A stretch of 64,000 bases of DNA from Pseudonocardiales bacterium (GTDB taxonomy: Bacteria; Actinomycetota; Actinomycetes; Mycobacteriales; Pseudonocardiaceae), in NCBI GenBank assembly GCA_023252195.1, contig JAHEXI010000007.1, forward strand, positions 41,872 through 105,871, read 5' to 3'. Made by a program: the position numbers and the translations under genes. The notes below the pieces were generated by a model. The model worked only from the letters and a program-made list of their open reading frames with translations. It searched no databases and was not told the DNA's origin. Within the stretch, counting starts at the first letter, position 1. The number at the start of each line of letters is the position of its first letter. This document shows, piece after piece, positions 51,063-60,829 of the stretch.

Positions 51063-51761
51063 ATGGCTGACGAGGGGGAAACGAGCGCGGCGGTACCTGG
51101 GCGACCGCCGCGGCTCACGCACGAGGAGCTGCGACGGGCCCAGGACCAGACTCTGGAGGCACCTCGGCGCCGGTACGGAATTGCTGCGCGGATCCTGTTC
51201 AGATCGCTTGACATGGTGTACGGCAAGCCGCTCACGCTGAGCAAGTTCAAGGTCCTCGAGTTGATCGCGCGCGTTCCGTACATGGCCTGGGAGCAGGTCG
51301 CCTTCATCGCTATCACCCACGTCCATGCAGACACAGATATGGCCCGGCGCATACACGAGCGTGTTGCTGAGTCCCGCGCGCAGCAAGACAACGAGATGTT
51401 CCACCTGCTCATCATCGAGGAGCTGATCGCCAGGTCCGGGCGGCGCCAGCCGCAGATCATGTTCTTCTGGTTACCGCAGGCGATCGCATTTGTCTATTAT
51501 CAGTTGTCATGGTTGCTCTTCGTGGCGCACCCGAGGTGGTCGTATCGTCTTAATGCGGACTTCGAAGACCACGCGGAGCACGAATATATGATCATGGTTG
51601 CCGAAAATCCCGACTGGGACAGTACACCATTCGAATCGTCGTTCGCCGATGATTTCGGCCACTTCGCCTCGCTCGCAGACGTGTTTCGGCAGATCGGTCA
51701 CGACGAGCGGGTGCACAAGCTCGAGAGTGAGGCCCAGATGAAGAAATCTCGGTTCCGCTGA
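51063..51761 (+). CDS. Alternative-oxidase-like di-iron protein
   Basis: AQQDNEMFHLLIIEELI (NERMHL-like), NADFEDHAEHEYMIMV (LEEEAxH-like), QIGHDERVHKLES (RADExxH-like). Confidence 0.65.
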   Translation: MADEGETSAAVPGRPPRLTHEELRRAQDQTLEAPRRRYGIAARILFRSLDMVYGKPLTLSKFKVLELIARVPYMAWEQVAFIAITHVHADTDMARRIHERVAESRAQQDNEMFHLLIIEELIARSGRRQPQIMFFWLPQAIAFVYYQLSWLLFVAHPRWSYRLNADFEDHAEHEYMIMVAENPDWDSTPFESSFADDFGHFASLADVFRQIGHDERVHKLESEAQMKKSRFR

Positions 51762-51872
51762 TTCCTCGGCGTGAACGCATTCGGGTGCCCCGTGCCTGCG
51801 TGACCTCGATCCGTTGGGGTGAACACAGCCTCGGGAATCCCTACGCCGAGCAAGCGAGAGAGGTGGGGCGTC

Positions 51873-52760
51873 GTGACAGCGGTGCGCTCTGAAGTGGTTG
51901 ACCTGGTGTTTCGCGGTCGCAGGCTGACCCGGGACCGGCCGCTGATCATGGCCATCATCAACCGGACGCCCGATTCGTTCTACGACCACGGCGTCACCTT
52001 CGATGAGGAGGTCGCGCGCGCGGCCATCCGCCAGGCGGTGCTCGACGGTGCCGACGTCATCGATATCGGCGGGGTGCCGGCCAGCCCTGGCCCCGAGGTG
52101 AGCGTCGATGAGGAGATCCGCCGGGTTGCGCCGACCGTCGAATGGGCGCGACAGACCTATCCCGACTTGGTGATCAGCGTTGACACGTATCGCCACGAGG
52201 TCGCCGAGCGGATGTGCCAGGCTGGGGCGGACCTCCTCAACGACAACTGGGCGGCCGCCGACCCCGCCATCCTCGACGTCGCGGCCGAGTACGGCGCAGG
52301 TTACGTGTGCGCGCACACGGACGGTCTGGCGCCGCGCACCGACCCCATCCGCCCGCAGTACGACGATGTAGTGGCCGCAGTCGTCGAGGCCACTACGCAA
52401 CTGGCCGAGCAAGCGGTGGCCAACGGCGTTCCCCGCGAGGGCATCCTCATCGATCCCGCGATCGACTTCTCCAAGAACACCTTCCACAGCTTGACCGTGC
52501 TACGTCACGTACGCACCCTCGTCGAGACCGGGTGGCCCGTGCTCATGGCCATGTCCAACAAGGGAGTCGTCGGGGAAACCCTCGACGTGGCCCTCGACGA
52601 TCGTCTCACCGGCACGCTGGCCGCCACCGCGCTCGCGGCCCAGGCAGGAGCGGCGATGTTCCGCGCGCACCAGGTCCGCGAGACCCGGCACACGATCGAA
52701 ATGGTCGCCAGCATCGTCGGTACCCGACCGCCGGCGCGGGCGCAGCGCTGGCTCTCTTGA
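51873..52760 (+). CDS. Dihydropteroate-synthase-like protein (FolP family)
   Basis: LIMAIINRTPDSFYDHG, GADVIDIGGVPASPG, ISVDTYRHEVAERMCQAGADLLND. Confidence 0.85.
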   Translation: MTAVRSEVVDLVFRGRRLTRDRPLIMAIINRTPDSFYDHGVTFDEEVARAAIRQAVLDGADVIDIGGVPASPGPEVSVDEEIRRVAPTVEWARQTYPDLVISVDTYRHEVAERMCQAGADLLNDNWAAADPAILDVAAEYGAGYVCAHTDGLAPRTDPIRPQYDDVVAAVVEATTQLAEQAVANGVPREGILIDPAIDFSKNTFHSLTVLRHVRTLVETGWPVLMAMSNKGVVGETLDVALDDRLTGTLAATALAAQAGAAMFRAHQVRETRHTIEMVASIVGTRPPARAQRWLS

Positions 52761-53497
52761 TGCGCTACATCTGGCCCCGGCACACCCACGAGATCGACGA
52801 GCAGGAGCTCGAACGGCTCTACGGCTATCCCGCCGACCGCCGCTGGCTGGCCGTGAACTTCGTGGCCAGCGCCGACGGCGCGGTCGAGATCCACGGACGG
52901 TCAGCGGGACTGTCCAATCCGGCGGACCGGCGGGTGTACCGGTTGGGCAGTGACCTCGCCGACGTCGTGCTGCTCGGTGCAGGCACCGCGACGATCGAGG
53001 AATTCCGCGGCGTGCACCCCGACGAGCAGGCCGCGCAACGGCGGCGACGGTACGGGCTCAGTGACGTTCCACCGATCGCCGTGGTCACCTCCGGCCGGAC
53101 ACTGCCCGCGGACGCACCAGTGATCACCGAAGCACGCACCCCGACCATCGTGCTCACCTGCGCCACGGCGCCGTCGAAGCTGTGCGAGGCCTGGACCGCC
53201 GCGGGTGCCACGGTGCTGGTCGCCGGCGAGGACACCGTGGATGTCACCGCCGCGGTGGGCGCTCTGGCGAAGCGGGGCCTGACCCGGATAGATTGTGAAG
53301 GAGGCCCGCGGCTGTTCGACTCTCTGATCGGGGCGGGACTGGTCGATGAGCTGCGCCTGACCATCTCGCCGCTGTTGGTCTCGGGAATGGCCGACCGGAT
53401 TGCATACGGCCCGGGGGTCGTGCCGACGCGGCTTGAACTGGCGTCAGTGCTCGCCGAGGGCGACACCTTGCTGCTGCGTTATCTGGTGAAGCGCTGA
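52760..53497 (+). CDS. Pyrimidine reductase family protein (RibD C-terminal domain, Rv2671-like)
   Basis: WLAVNFVASADGAVEIHGRSAGLSNPADRRVYRLGSDLADVVLLGAGT, IDCEGGPRLFDSLIGAGLVDEL; ATG overlaps upstream stop. Confidence 0.88.
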   Translation: MRYIWPRHTHEIDEQELERLYGYPADRRWLAVNFVASADGAVEIHGRSAGLSNPADRRVYRLGSDLADVVLLGAGTATIEEFRGVHPDEQAAQRRRRYGLSDVPPIAVVTSGRTLPADAPVITEARTPTIVLTCATAPSKLCEAWTAAGATVLVAGEDTVDVTAAVGALAKRGLTRIDCEGGPRLFDSLIGAGLVDELRLTISPLLVSGMADRIAYGPGVVPTRLELASVLAEGDTLLLRYLVKR

Positions 53498-53536
53498 GGT
53501 GACCAACCTGACCATGAACGCGGAAGGGATTACCGC

Positions 53537-54568
53537 TTGACCAGGGATAAGGCCAGCTACCAAGGCGCACTCGGGCATTATCTGTCACCACGACGGCGTG
53601 ATCCGGTGAAGACTCTCATGGAAGAAGTGGTCTCGCACAAGATTTTCGCCAGCGCCGTGCGGCAGTTGCGACTCCCAGTCGGTCGGCCGCTTCGGGTGCT
53701 CGACATCGGTAGTGGTGTCGGCGACGGGTTCGCCCTGCTCACAGAGGCCCACGGGGATCTTGCGCCGGTGACCGCCGATCGCCGGCTCGACTACGTCGGC
53801 CTGGACGGCGATCCGGACATGATCGAGACCGCCACGGCGCTGCATCCAGTATCCGAGGCGACCTTCCGCGTCGGTGACATGCGTGATCGGCTGCCGGAGG
53901 GCGATTTCGACCTCTATCTGTCCTGCGGCGTTCCGTATTCCCACCTCACCACCAGCGAGATGACTGAGGTCATCGCTAACATCATGCGCCGTATCCTTGC
54001 CGCCGGGCGGCGCGCCGCGATCATCGTCGACGTGCTGGGGCGGTTTTCCATTGAGTGGATGCGCAACTGGCACTCCTCGCGGTGGAACTACGCGATGACT
54101 TTCTTCGAGGACACGACCGAGCGGCTAGAACAGCAGATGACGTTCTTCGACCGCACCTCACTTGGTGAAGCCATCGCGGCCGCGGCACGCAGTACCGGGG
54201 CGCAGCCAGCCGAGCTCGGTTTCACAGACCGGTCCATCCTGGTGGGCCGGCACACCGCCACCAGGGCGTTCAATCCCGCGATCCCGCCGTACCGGACGCT
54301 GGTCAACGATTTGGCGCGTGATCCGTCGAGCGTGTCGCTACCCGAGCTGTACTTCGAGCCGCCGACGGCGGGCGCGCCACCGGAGGTCCTGCACTTCTTC
54401 CGGGCCCTCGCCGGGAGCTGGAACGAGCTGCTCGATCAGGCTGCGACCGGTTCCGGAAAGCGGATTCGCGCCTTGGCGCCGGCGCTGTTGCGGTGTGAGA
54501 CGCGGGAGCAGCGCGGCCTTGGTGTCGGCCATTCGCTGACTGCGACCGTGATCATCGATGCGTCCTGA
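53537..54568 (+). CDS. SAM-dependent methyltransferase
   Basis: RVLDIGSGVGDGFAL motif I; LDYVGLDGDPDMIETA; FRVGDMRDRLPEGDFDLYLSCGV. Confidence 0.75.
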   Translation: MTRDKASYQGALGHYLSPRRRDPVKTLMEEVVSHKIFASAVRQLRLPVGRPLRVLDIGSGVGDGFALLTEAHGDLAPVTADRRLDYVGLDGDPDMIETATALHPVSEATFRVGDMRDRLPEGDFDLYLSCGVPYSHLTTSEMTEVIANIMRRILAAGRRAAIIVDVLGRFSIEWMRNWHSSRWNYAMTFFEDTTERLEQQMTFFDRTSLGEAIAAAARSTGAQPAELGFTDRSILVGRHTATRAFNPAIPPYRTLVNDLARDPSSVSLPELYFEPPTAGAPPEVLHFFRALAGSWNELLDQAATGSGKRIRALAPALLRCETREQRGLGVGHSLTATVIIDAS

Positions 54569-55199
54569 CGTCCGTTCCGAAGCCGAACGGGCGCTGCGGA
54601 TCCGGGCCGAGGCCGCGTTGTTCGACCTCGACGGTGTCCTGGTCGACTCGATGCCGATCATCCGCTCCATTTTCGAGGACTGGGCTCGGTCGTGCGGGCT
54701 CGACCCGGCGCACGTCGTGCAGACCGTGCACGGGCGTCCCACCAGCCAGGCTCTCGCCGACCTCGTCCCGGCCGCGGAGGTGGCCGCTCACCTCGCCTAC
54801 CTGACCGCCGAGGAGATCAGGCGTTCCACCGAGATGGTCTGCCTGCCAGGAGCCAAGGAACTGCTGACCGGGTTGCGCCCCGGTCGCTGGGCGGTGGTGA
54901 CCTCGGGAGCGCGTGCCGTTGCGCGGGCGCGCCTTGCGTCGACCGGCCTTCCGTGGCCCCAGGTGCTGGTGACCGCCGACGACGTCGAACGAGGCAAGCC
55001 CGCCCCCGACTGTTACCTGCTGGCGGCCACCCGCCTCGGCATCGGGCCCGCGGGATGTGTGGTGGTCGAGGATGCGCCGGCCGGCGTCCGTGCCGCGCTC
55101 GCAGCGGGAATGCGCTGCATCGGCGTTGGTAGCCGGCTCGCCGGTCTGCTGCCGGAAACGACGGTCAACTCGCCTGCCGATATCCAGCTTGAGCTGTGA
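54558..55199 (+). CDS. HAD-IA family phosphatase
   Basis: ALFDLDGVLVDSMP, VVTSGARAVARARL, GKPAPDCYLLAA, VVVEDAPAGVRAALAAGM. Confidence 0.9.
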   Translation: MRPDVRSEAERALRIRAEAALFDLDGVLVDSMPIIRSIFEDWARSCGLDPAHVVQTVHGRPTSQALADLVPAAEVAAHLAYLTAEEIRRSTEMVCLPGAKELLTGLRPGRWAVVTSGARAVARARLASTGLPWPQVLVTADDVERGKPAPDCYLLAATRLGIGPAGCVVVEDAPAGVRAALAAGMRCIGVGSRLAGLLPETTVNSPADIQLEL

Positions 55200-55449
55200 A
55201 CGGCCAGGTCGAACCGTGGCCGGAGGCTGTTGCCTCTTCGCCGTGCCCGCGTTCTTAAGATCGTCAATAGTGAGCGCTAACCGTGCGGGCACGGCCATCG
55301 GTCATTTTCGGCGATCATGACAGGGTTTGTTGGGGCGAACGCGGTGGTGTAATCCTGTTCGCGCTGCTGCTGCGGTGCAGCTCCCGCTCCTCGTCGGTCC
55401 CAGCTGGCAAGCTCAGGACCTGGATGGCGACCGTGCTGAAGGGATAGGC

Positions 55450-56910
55450 GTGAACCGAAGCTCGTACCAGTGGCACCCCATCACGGAACTCGACGATGCG
55501 CTGCTGGAGCGCCGGGCGCCGTCTCTCGAAGGCTTGGCTCAGGCATGGACGGAGGAACGGGAGTCCATGCAGCAGCTGCAAGTGGAGCGAGTGTTCCTCG
55601 AACGTTGGAAGAACAGGCTGGCCGTGGAGACCGGCGTCCTGGAGGGTTTGTACTCGATCGACAGGGGTGTCACTGAGACCTTGATTGAGCGAGGATTCGA
55701 TGCCGCGCTGATTCCCAATGACGCGACGGATCGGGATCCCACGGTTGTGGTGAATTTGCTTCAAGACCAGCGGAGTGCCGTTGATCTCGTGTTCGATGTG
55801 GTCCTGCAAAGGCGCGACCTGAGCCTGTCATTCATCAAAGAAGTTCACGCCCTGCTGACTCGGTCTCAGCCTACCACGACGGCCGTGGACCAGTTCGGGT
55901 GCACGAGAGAAGTCGAACTGCGCCGTGGGGATTGGAAAAAGCTGCCCAACAACCCCACGCGCGCGGACGGCATCGTTCACGAGTATTGCCCACCGGAACA
56001 GGTGCAGCCCGAGATGGAGCGACTCATCGCGTTGCAGCAGCGCTACTTTGAGCGGAGCGTTAGCCCGGACGTGCTCGCGGCGTGGGTTCACCACCGCTTT
56101 ATACAGATCCACCCCTTCCAGGACGGCAACGGTCGGGTAGCACGGCTGCTTGCCACCCTTGTCTTCATCCGCGCTGCATGGCTACCACTCGTGGTGCGGC
56201 GAGACGATCGGGTGCGTTACCTCGACGCCCTGCAGGAAGCAGATAACGGTGATCTTCTGCCATTGGTGAAGCTCTTCGACACCGTGCAACGAGTCGGTTT
56301 CATGCAGGCGCTGAGCATCGCGGTGCAGGTGGCACAGGAGCAGGACGACGAACTCGAGCTTGTCCTCGCAGTGATCCGCGATCGATTGGCTGCCCGAGAA
56401 GAAGTTCCCAACAGTGGACTCGAGAGGTTGGCCGTCGATCTCCGCGACGATGCACAGAACTTGATGACGACGGTTCGGGATGAGCTCCGATTGATGCTTG
56501 ACGTGCGCGGAATGCCGAAGCGAGTGTTCGTAGACGTCGATAACGCCGAGACGGCGAAGTGGTACCGAGTGGAGCGGATCGACCTCGCTCAAGAGTTCGA
56601 CTATTTCGCGGACTTCTCCCGATACAGCCATTGGGTCAGGCTGAAGATCGACCTGGACAGCCGGTTCGACGTGCTGCTCTCCATCACCGGAGTGGGTCGC
56701 AACACCGGGGCCCTTGCCGCCGTTGTCGGGGCGTGGGAGGTGTCTTCAGGCGGGGACGACGGTTCTGATCGGCGGCCGGTGCAGGTGGTGAGCCAAGAGC
56801 CTTTCACCGCGACCAGCCGAGAAGATTCCCACGACGTGCGGGAGCGTTTCGCTGGCTGGCTTCGGACCGACTTGGCCCGTGCGCTGGCGTCTTGGCAACG
56901 AGGCCTCTGA
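55450..56910 (+). CDS. Fic-domain protein (AMP-transferase family), class II with N-terminal inhibitory motif
   Basis: Fic motif HPFQDGNGRVAR; inhibitory (S/T)xxxE(G/N) as TGVLEG. Confidence 0.9.
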   Translation: MNRSSYQWHPITELDDALLERRAPSLEGLAQAWTEERESMQQLQVERVFLERWKNRLAVETGVLEGLYSIDRGVTETLIERGFDAALIPNDATDRDPTVVVNLLQDQRSAVDLVFDVVLQRRDLSLSFIKEVHALLTRSQPTTTAVDQFGCTREVELRRGDWKKLPNNPTRADGIVHEYCPPEQVQPEMERLIALQQRYFERSVSPDVLAAWVHHRFIQIHPFQDGNGRVARLLATLVFIRAAWLPLVVRRDDRVRYLDALQEADNGDLLPLVKLFDTVQRVGFMQALSIAVQVAQEQDDELELVLAVIRDRLAAREEVPNSGLERLAVDLRDDAQNLMTTVRDELRLMLDVRGMPKRVFVDVDNAETAKWYRVERIDLAQEFDYFADFSRYSHWVRLKIDLDSRFDVLLSITGVGRNTGALAAVVGAWEVSSGGDDGSDRRPVQVVSQEPFTATSREDSHDVRERFAGWLRTDLARALASWQRGL

Positions 56911-56942
56911 CCGGGATGGCTTGTGTCGCCGCTGTGAGTGGC

Positions 56943-57167
56943 TCAGCGCAACTCGCCAGCGCGCAGGGCGGTGGCGAAGGCGGTCCACGCCCGTGGGCAG
57001 ACGGTCAGCACGCTGCCGGTGGGGTGCTTGGAGTCGCGCACCGCAACGGCGCCAACGGTGACGGCGACCTCGACGCAGTTGGCCTGGTCGCTGCTGCGGC
57101 TGCTCTTTCGCCAGCGGGCACCGCTGAGGTCCAGCGCAGGCATCCCGGGCTCCTCTCCAGTACTCAT
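56943..57167 (-). CDS. DUF397-domain protein
   Basis: DLSGARWRKSSRSSDQANCVEVAVTVGAVAVRDSKHPTGSVLTV. Confidence 0.88.
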   Translation of the reverse strand: MSTGEEPGMPALDLSGARWRKSSRSSDQANCVEVAVTVGAVAVRDSKHPTGSVLTVCPRAWTAFATALRAGELR

Positions 57168-57190
57168 GTGGCCCTGCGCGGTCCGCCGGT

Positions 57191-57412
57191 TCAGCGGAGC
57201 TCGGTGGCGATCTGGGTGATCAGCTCGGTCGTTGCAGCGGGTGCAAGGGCTGCCTGCAGGATATTCCCCAGCGCCACCCGGTAGGAGGCCAGATCGGCCT
57301 CTTCCTCCAGAAACAGCACGGTGCTGTGATTCTCCAGGTAGACCAGCGCTGTTTCCTCGGCGAACTCCAGGATTACGAACGGCCCGCGTAGCCCGGCGTG
57401 TGCGCGGGGCGT
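57191..57412 (-). pseudogene. C-terminal remnant of XRE-DUF5753 regulator
   Basis: AHAGLRGPFVILEFAEETALVYLENHSTVLFLEEEADLASYRVALGNILQAALAP; no N-terminal HTH. Confidence 0.7.
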
Positions 57413-57419
57413 CCGGCTC

Positions 57420-58337
57420 AACCGAGTCCAGCGAGCTGCGGTCTGGAACGTGGTCGAGGCCTTCGAACGCAACGCACAGACGCAGGGCAAGACAACCTTC
57501 GAGCTGCTCGTGGCCCGAGCCGCGGAGATCGCGGAGGATCAGGTGTTGCGCGAGCAGATCCCCAGGTATGACCACATCGTCGTCGACGAAGGGCAGGACT
57601 TGCACGCAGGTCACTGGAGGGTGCTGCGCGGCGTCGTAGCACCGGGCCCGAACGACCTGTTCATCTGCGAGGACGGCCACCAGCGGATCTTCGGTGAACG
57701 GACCGTGCTGAGCCGGTTCGGTATCGAGACCCGTGGCCGCTCACGCAAACTGACGCTGAACTACCGCACGTCCCGGCAGAACCTGGCCTTCGCCTTGGGA
57801 GTGATCGGCGACCAGAAGGTCATAGCCCTCGACGGCGACGAGGACACCGTCGAGGGCTACCACTCCGCGTTCACCGGCCCCGCCCCCACCGTTCGCGGAT
57901 TCACCGGCGTGGCCGAGGAGATGCGCTTCCTGGTGGACACCGTGAGGGGTTGGCTGGACCAGGGAGTGGCCGCCTCGGCGATCGCGGTGCTGGCCCGTCG
58001 TAGCCCGGAACAGGACCGCGCGCGCCTTGCCCTGCAGGACGGTGGCGTCGCGGTGGAACTGCTACACAAGGAGGGCGCAGGGAACACCGCGGCGGTGAAG
58101 ATCGCCTCGATGCACCGCGCCAAGGGCACCGAGTTCTCCCGCGTCGTCGTCATCGGCGCCGAGGCGGGTGTGGTGCCCCTGGACTGGGCGTTCGAGAACC
58201 AGCCCGAGTCCGAGCCCGCGGCCGTCCGGGGGCGGGAGCGCTCGCTGTTCTACGTGGCGTGCAGCCGGGCCCGCGACAAGCTGATCATCACTTGGCCGGG
58301 CGCTCCGAGTCCATTCTTGCCTCTGCCAGCTGCCTGA
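57420..58337 (+). pseudogene. C-terminal part of UvrD/PcrA-like helicase (5' truncated)
   Basis: HIVVDEGQDLHAGHWR, LTLNYRTSRQN, SMHRAKGTEFSRVVVIG, LFYVACSRARDKLIIT; no Walker A domain upstream. Confidence 0.8.
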
Positions 58338-58385
58338 TGCCGCCAAGGGCCACGGCCACGGGCTCTTTGTCGGCTGTTCTGGTTC

Positions 58386-58727
58386 CTACCGGCCAGTGAG
58401 GCGGCGTAACCAGTCGTCGACGGCGGCGAGGGTGGGTTGCTCAGCAATGCCGAGGCGGCGTTGCAGCCGTCGTTGTGCGATTGACCGTACGTATTCGGGC
58501 ATGACGAACGAGGGCCGGTCGAATCCACCTCCGGCGACCGCGATGTGGTGGGCGAACCCGCGGTCGCGTGTGGTGATCGGTACGACGATGACCAGACCTA
58601 CCGGCCACGCGTTGAACGCGTCGGTCGAGACCACGAGAACCGGGCGAGTGCCGCCTTGGTCGCCTGGGCCGACCGGGTCCAGGACAGCGAGCCAGACCTC
58701 GCCGCGGTTAGGCGTCGAGGTGCTCAA
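58386..58727 (-). CDS. MazF/PemK-like type II toxin
   Basis: NRGEVWLAVLDPVGPGDQGGTRPVLVVSTDAFNAWPVGLVIVVPITTRDRG; likely TTG start overlapping antitoxin by 20 nt. Confidence 0.85.
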   Translation of the reverse strand: MSTSTPNRGEVWLAVLDPVGPGDQGGTRPVLVVSTDAFNAWPVGLVIVVPITTRDRGFAHHIAVAGGGFDRPSFVMPEYVRSIAQRRLQRRLGIAEQPTLAAVDDWLRRLTGR

Positions 58728-58959
58728 CCGTTCCTTCTTCCCAGCGGCGTCCTTCGGCGAGGTAGTCGTTCCAGGAGTCGGGGTCAACCTCGCGCAGTTG
58801 GAACATCTGCTGGGCGGCCTGCTGCATCAGGGCCGTGTCGGCCACTTGCCGGGATAGTTGATCGAGCAGTGCGCGCACGGTCACCCCGTGCACTTTGGCG
58901 GCGGCGGCGAAGCGGTCTCGTACCTCAGCGGGGACCTTCAGGGATGTCAGATCAGGCAT
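58708..58959 (-). CDS. MazE-like antitoxin
   Basis: MPDLTSLKVPAEVRDRFAAAAKVHGVTVRALLDQLSRQVADTALM...; directly upstream of toxin. Confidence 0.8.
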   Translation of the reverse strand: MPDLTSLKVPAEVRDRFAAAAKVHGVTVRALLDQLSRQVADTALMQQAAQQMFQLREVDPDSWNDYLAEGRRWEEGTVEHLDA

Positions 58960-59082
58960 TCTCAGAGGGTACCTTGTAAAGGGAGCTCCGACGACTTCCA
59001 GCGCTGATACCCCGGATTCAGAGGGGTGAGGGGCCGGTGCGGCAGACTGACCGGGCAGCACCGCCGTCGAGAGGAGCAACCC

Positions 59083-60099
59083 GTGACCCGTCCGCAGGTC
59101 GACGTGCTGGCCGTCGCTCGCGAACAGGTACTGCAACAGGGCACTGGGCTCTCGGAGCAGCAAGTCCTCGCGGTGCTGGAAATAGCCGACGACCGGTTGG
59201 CGGAGCTGCTCGCGCTCGCGCATGAGGTGCGGATGCGCTGGTGTGGCCCTGAGGTCGAGGTCGAGGGCATCGTCAGCGTCAAGACCGGCGGCTGCCCGGA
59301 GGACTGCCACTTCTGCTCACAGTCCGGCCAGTTCAGCTCACCGGTGCGGGCGGTGTGGTTGGACATCCCCGGTCTGGTCGAGGCGGCCAAACAGACCGCG
59401 GCCACCGGGGCTACCGAGTTCTGCATCGTTGCCGCAGTCCGCGGGCCGGACCGTCGGCTGATGTCGCAGGTGAAAGCGGGCATTGAGGCGATCCGCGCCG
59501 AACCGGAGATCGCAGAGATCAACGTCGCCTGTTCACTGGGGATGCTCACCCAGCAGCAGGTGGACGAGTTGGCTGCCATCGGCGTGCACCGTTACAACCA
59601 CAACCTGGAGACCGCGCGCTCGCACTTCACCAACGTCGTGACCACGCACACCTGGGAGGAGCGCTTCGAGACGCTGCGGATGGTGCGCGAAGCTGGGATG
59701 GAAGTCTGCTGCGGCGGCATCATCGGGTTGGGCGAGACGGTGGCGCAACGTGCCGAGTTCGCCGCGCAGCTCGCCATGCTGGATCCCGACGAGGTGCCGA
59801 TGAACTTTCTGATCCCGCAGCCTGGCACCCCGTATGAGAGCTATGACGTGGTGGCGGGCGTCGACGCGCTGCGGACCGTGGCCGCGTTCCGACTTGCCTT
59901 ACCCCGCGCAGTCCTGCGTTTCGCCGGCGGCCGCGAGCTCACCCTCGGGGATCTGGGTGCCGAGCGGGGCATGCTCGGCGGCATCAATGCGATCATCGTG
60001 GGCAACTACCTGACCAATCTCGGCCGGCCCGCGCAGGCGGACCTGGAGATGCTCACCGAGTTGCGGATGCCGATCAAAGCCCTCGGTCGGACGCTGTGA
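59083..60099 (+). CDS. bioB: Biotin synthase
   Basis: [13 protein letters not shown] radical-SAM motif; [18 protein letters not shown]. Confidence 0.96.
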   Translation: MTRPQVDVLAVAREQVLQQGTGLSEQQVLAVLEIADDRLAELLALAHEVRMRWCGPEVEVEGIVSVKTGGCPEDCHFCSQSGQFSSPVRAVWLDIPGLVEAAKQTAATGATEFCIVAAVRGPDRRLMSQVKAGIEAIRAEPEIAEINVACSLGMLTQQQVDELAAIGVHRYNHNLETARSHFTNVVTTHTWEERFETLRMVREAGMEVCCGGIIGLGETVAQRAEFAAQLAMLDPDEVPMNFLIPQPGTPYESYDVVAGVDALRTVAAFRLALPRAVLRFAGGRELTLGDLGAERGMLGGINAIIVGNYLTNLGRPAQADLEMLTELRMPIKALGRTL

Positions 60100-60281
60100 A
60101 CTGCTGCGACGTCTGTGGCCGTCCGATGGACAGCGGCCAGCACGTCAGCTGTGCCCACCGCAGGCAGCTCGACCCGCCGCGATACTGCCCGCACTGCGGC
60201 CGTCGGATGGTGGTGCAAGTGACGCCGACCGGCTGGTCGGCCAGATGCAGCGCACACGGGCCGCATCCGGGGTCGGGATGA
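60096..60281 (+). CDS. bsaP: Biotin synthase auxiliary protein
   Basis: 61 aa, Cys-rich [10 protein letters not shown]...CPHCGRRM...ARCSAHG; GTGA overlap with bioB; Rv1590-like position. Confidence 0.8.
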   Translation: MNCCDVCGRPMDSGQHVSCAHRRQLDPPRYCPHCGRRMVVQVTPTGWSARCSAHGPHPGSG

Positions 60282-60829
60282 CTGCGGCGCAGCCGGACGT
60301 CCAGCAGGCTCCCGAGCCCCGATTCGGTGTGGTGGTGCGCGCCGATCTGGTTCCAGCGCTGGGCGTGCTGTGTGCGGTGGCGGTGCTGGGCCTGCCGCTG
60401 GGCGCCCTGTGGTCCTGGCTGGCGCCGCCCGAGTTCGTCGCTCGCTCGGCGCTGGCGCCCACGCCGGGTGGCGTGCTGCCCTTCGTCGGGCAAAGCGAGC
60501 ACCGCTTCGACGATATGGCGACCTTCGTGCTGTTCGGGCTGGCCGCCGGCATGCTCGTCGGCGCGGTGTTGTGGCTGTTCCGGCGGTGGCGTGGCCCGTT
60601 GGTGCTGGTGGCCGCGGTGCTTGGCTCGCTGGTGGCGGCGTGGCTCGCGATGCGCGTCGGGCTGTGGCTGGCCGCTGCGCACTACCCCGATCGGGCGGGG
60701 ACCGGCGCGCCGTTTCCTCAGGCGCCAGTGCTCGAATCAGCTTGGGTGATCGTCACACAGCCGTTCGGCGTTGCGGTTACCTACTGCCTCGCGGCCGCCT
60801 GGAGCGGCGCGGAGGACCTGCGGTCGTGA
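60278..60829 (+). CDS. DUF2567-domain membrane protein
   Basis: [30 protein letters not shown]...; ATGA overlap; Rv1591-like position. Confidence 0.85.
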   Translation: MTAAQPDVQQAPEPRFGVVVRADLVPALGVLCAVAVLGLPLGALWSWLAPPEFVARSALAPTPGGVLPFVGQSEHRFDDMATFVLFGLAAGMLVGAVLWLFRRWRGPLVLVAAVLGSLVAAWLAMRVGLWLAAAHYPDRAGTGAPFPQAPVLESAWVIVTQPFGVAVTYCLAAAWSGAEDLRS

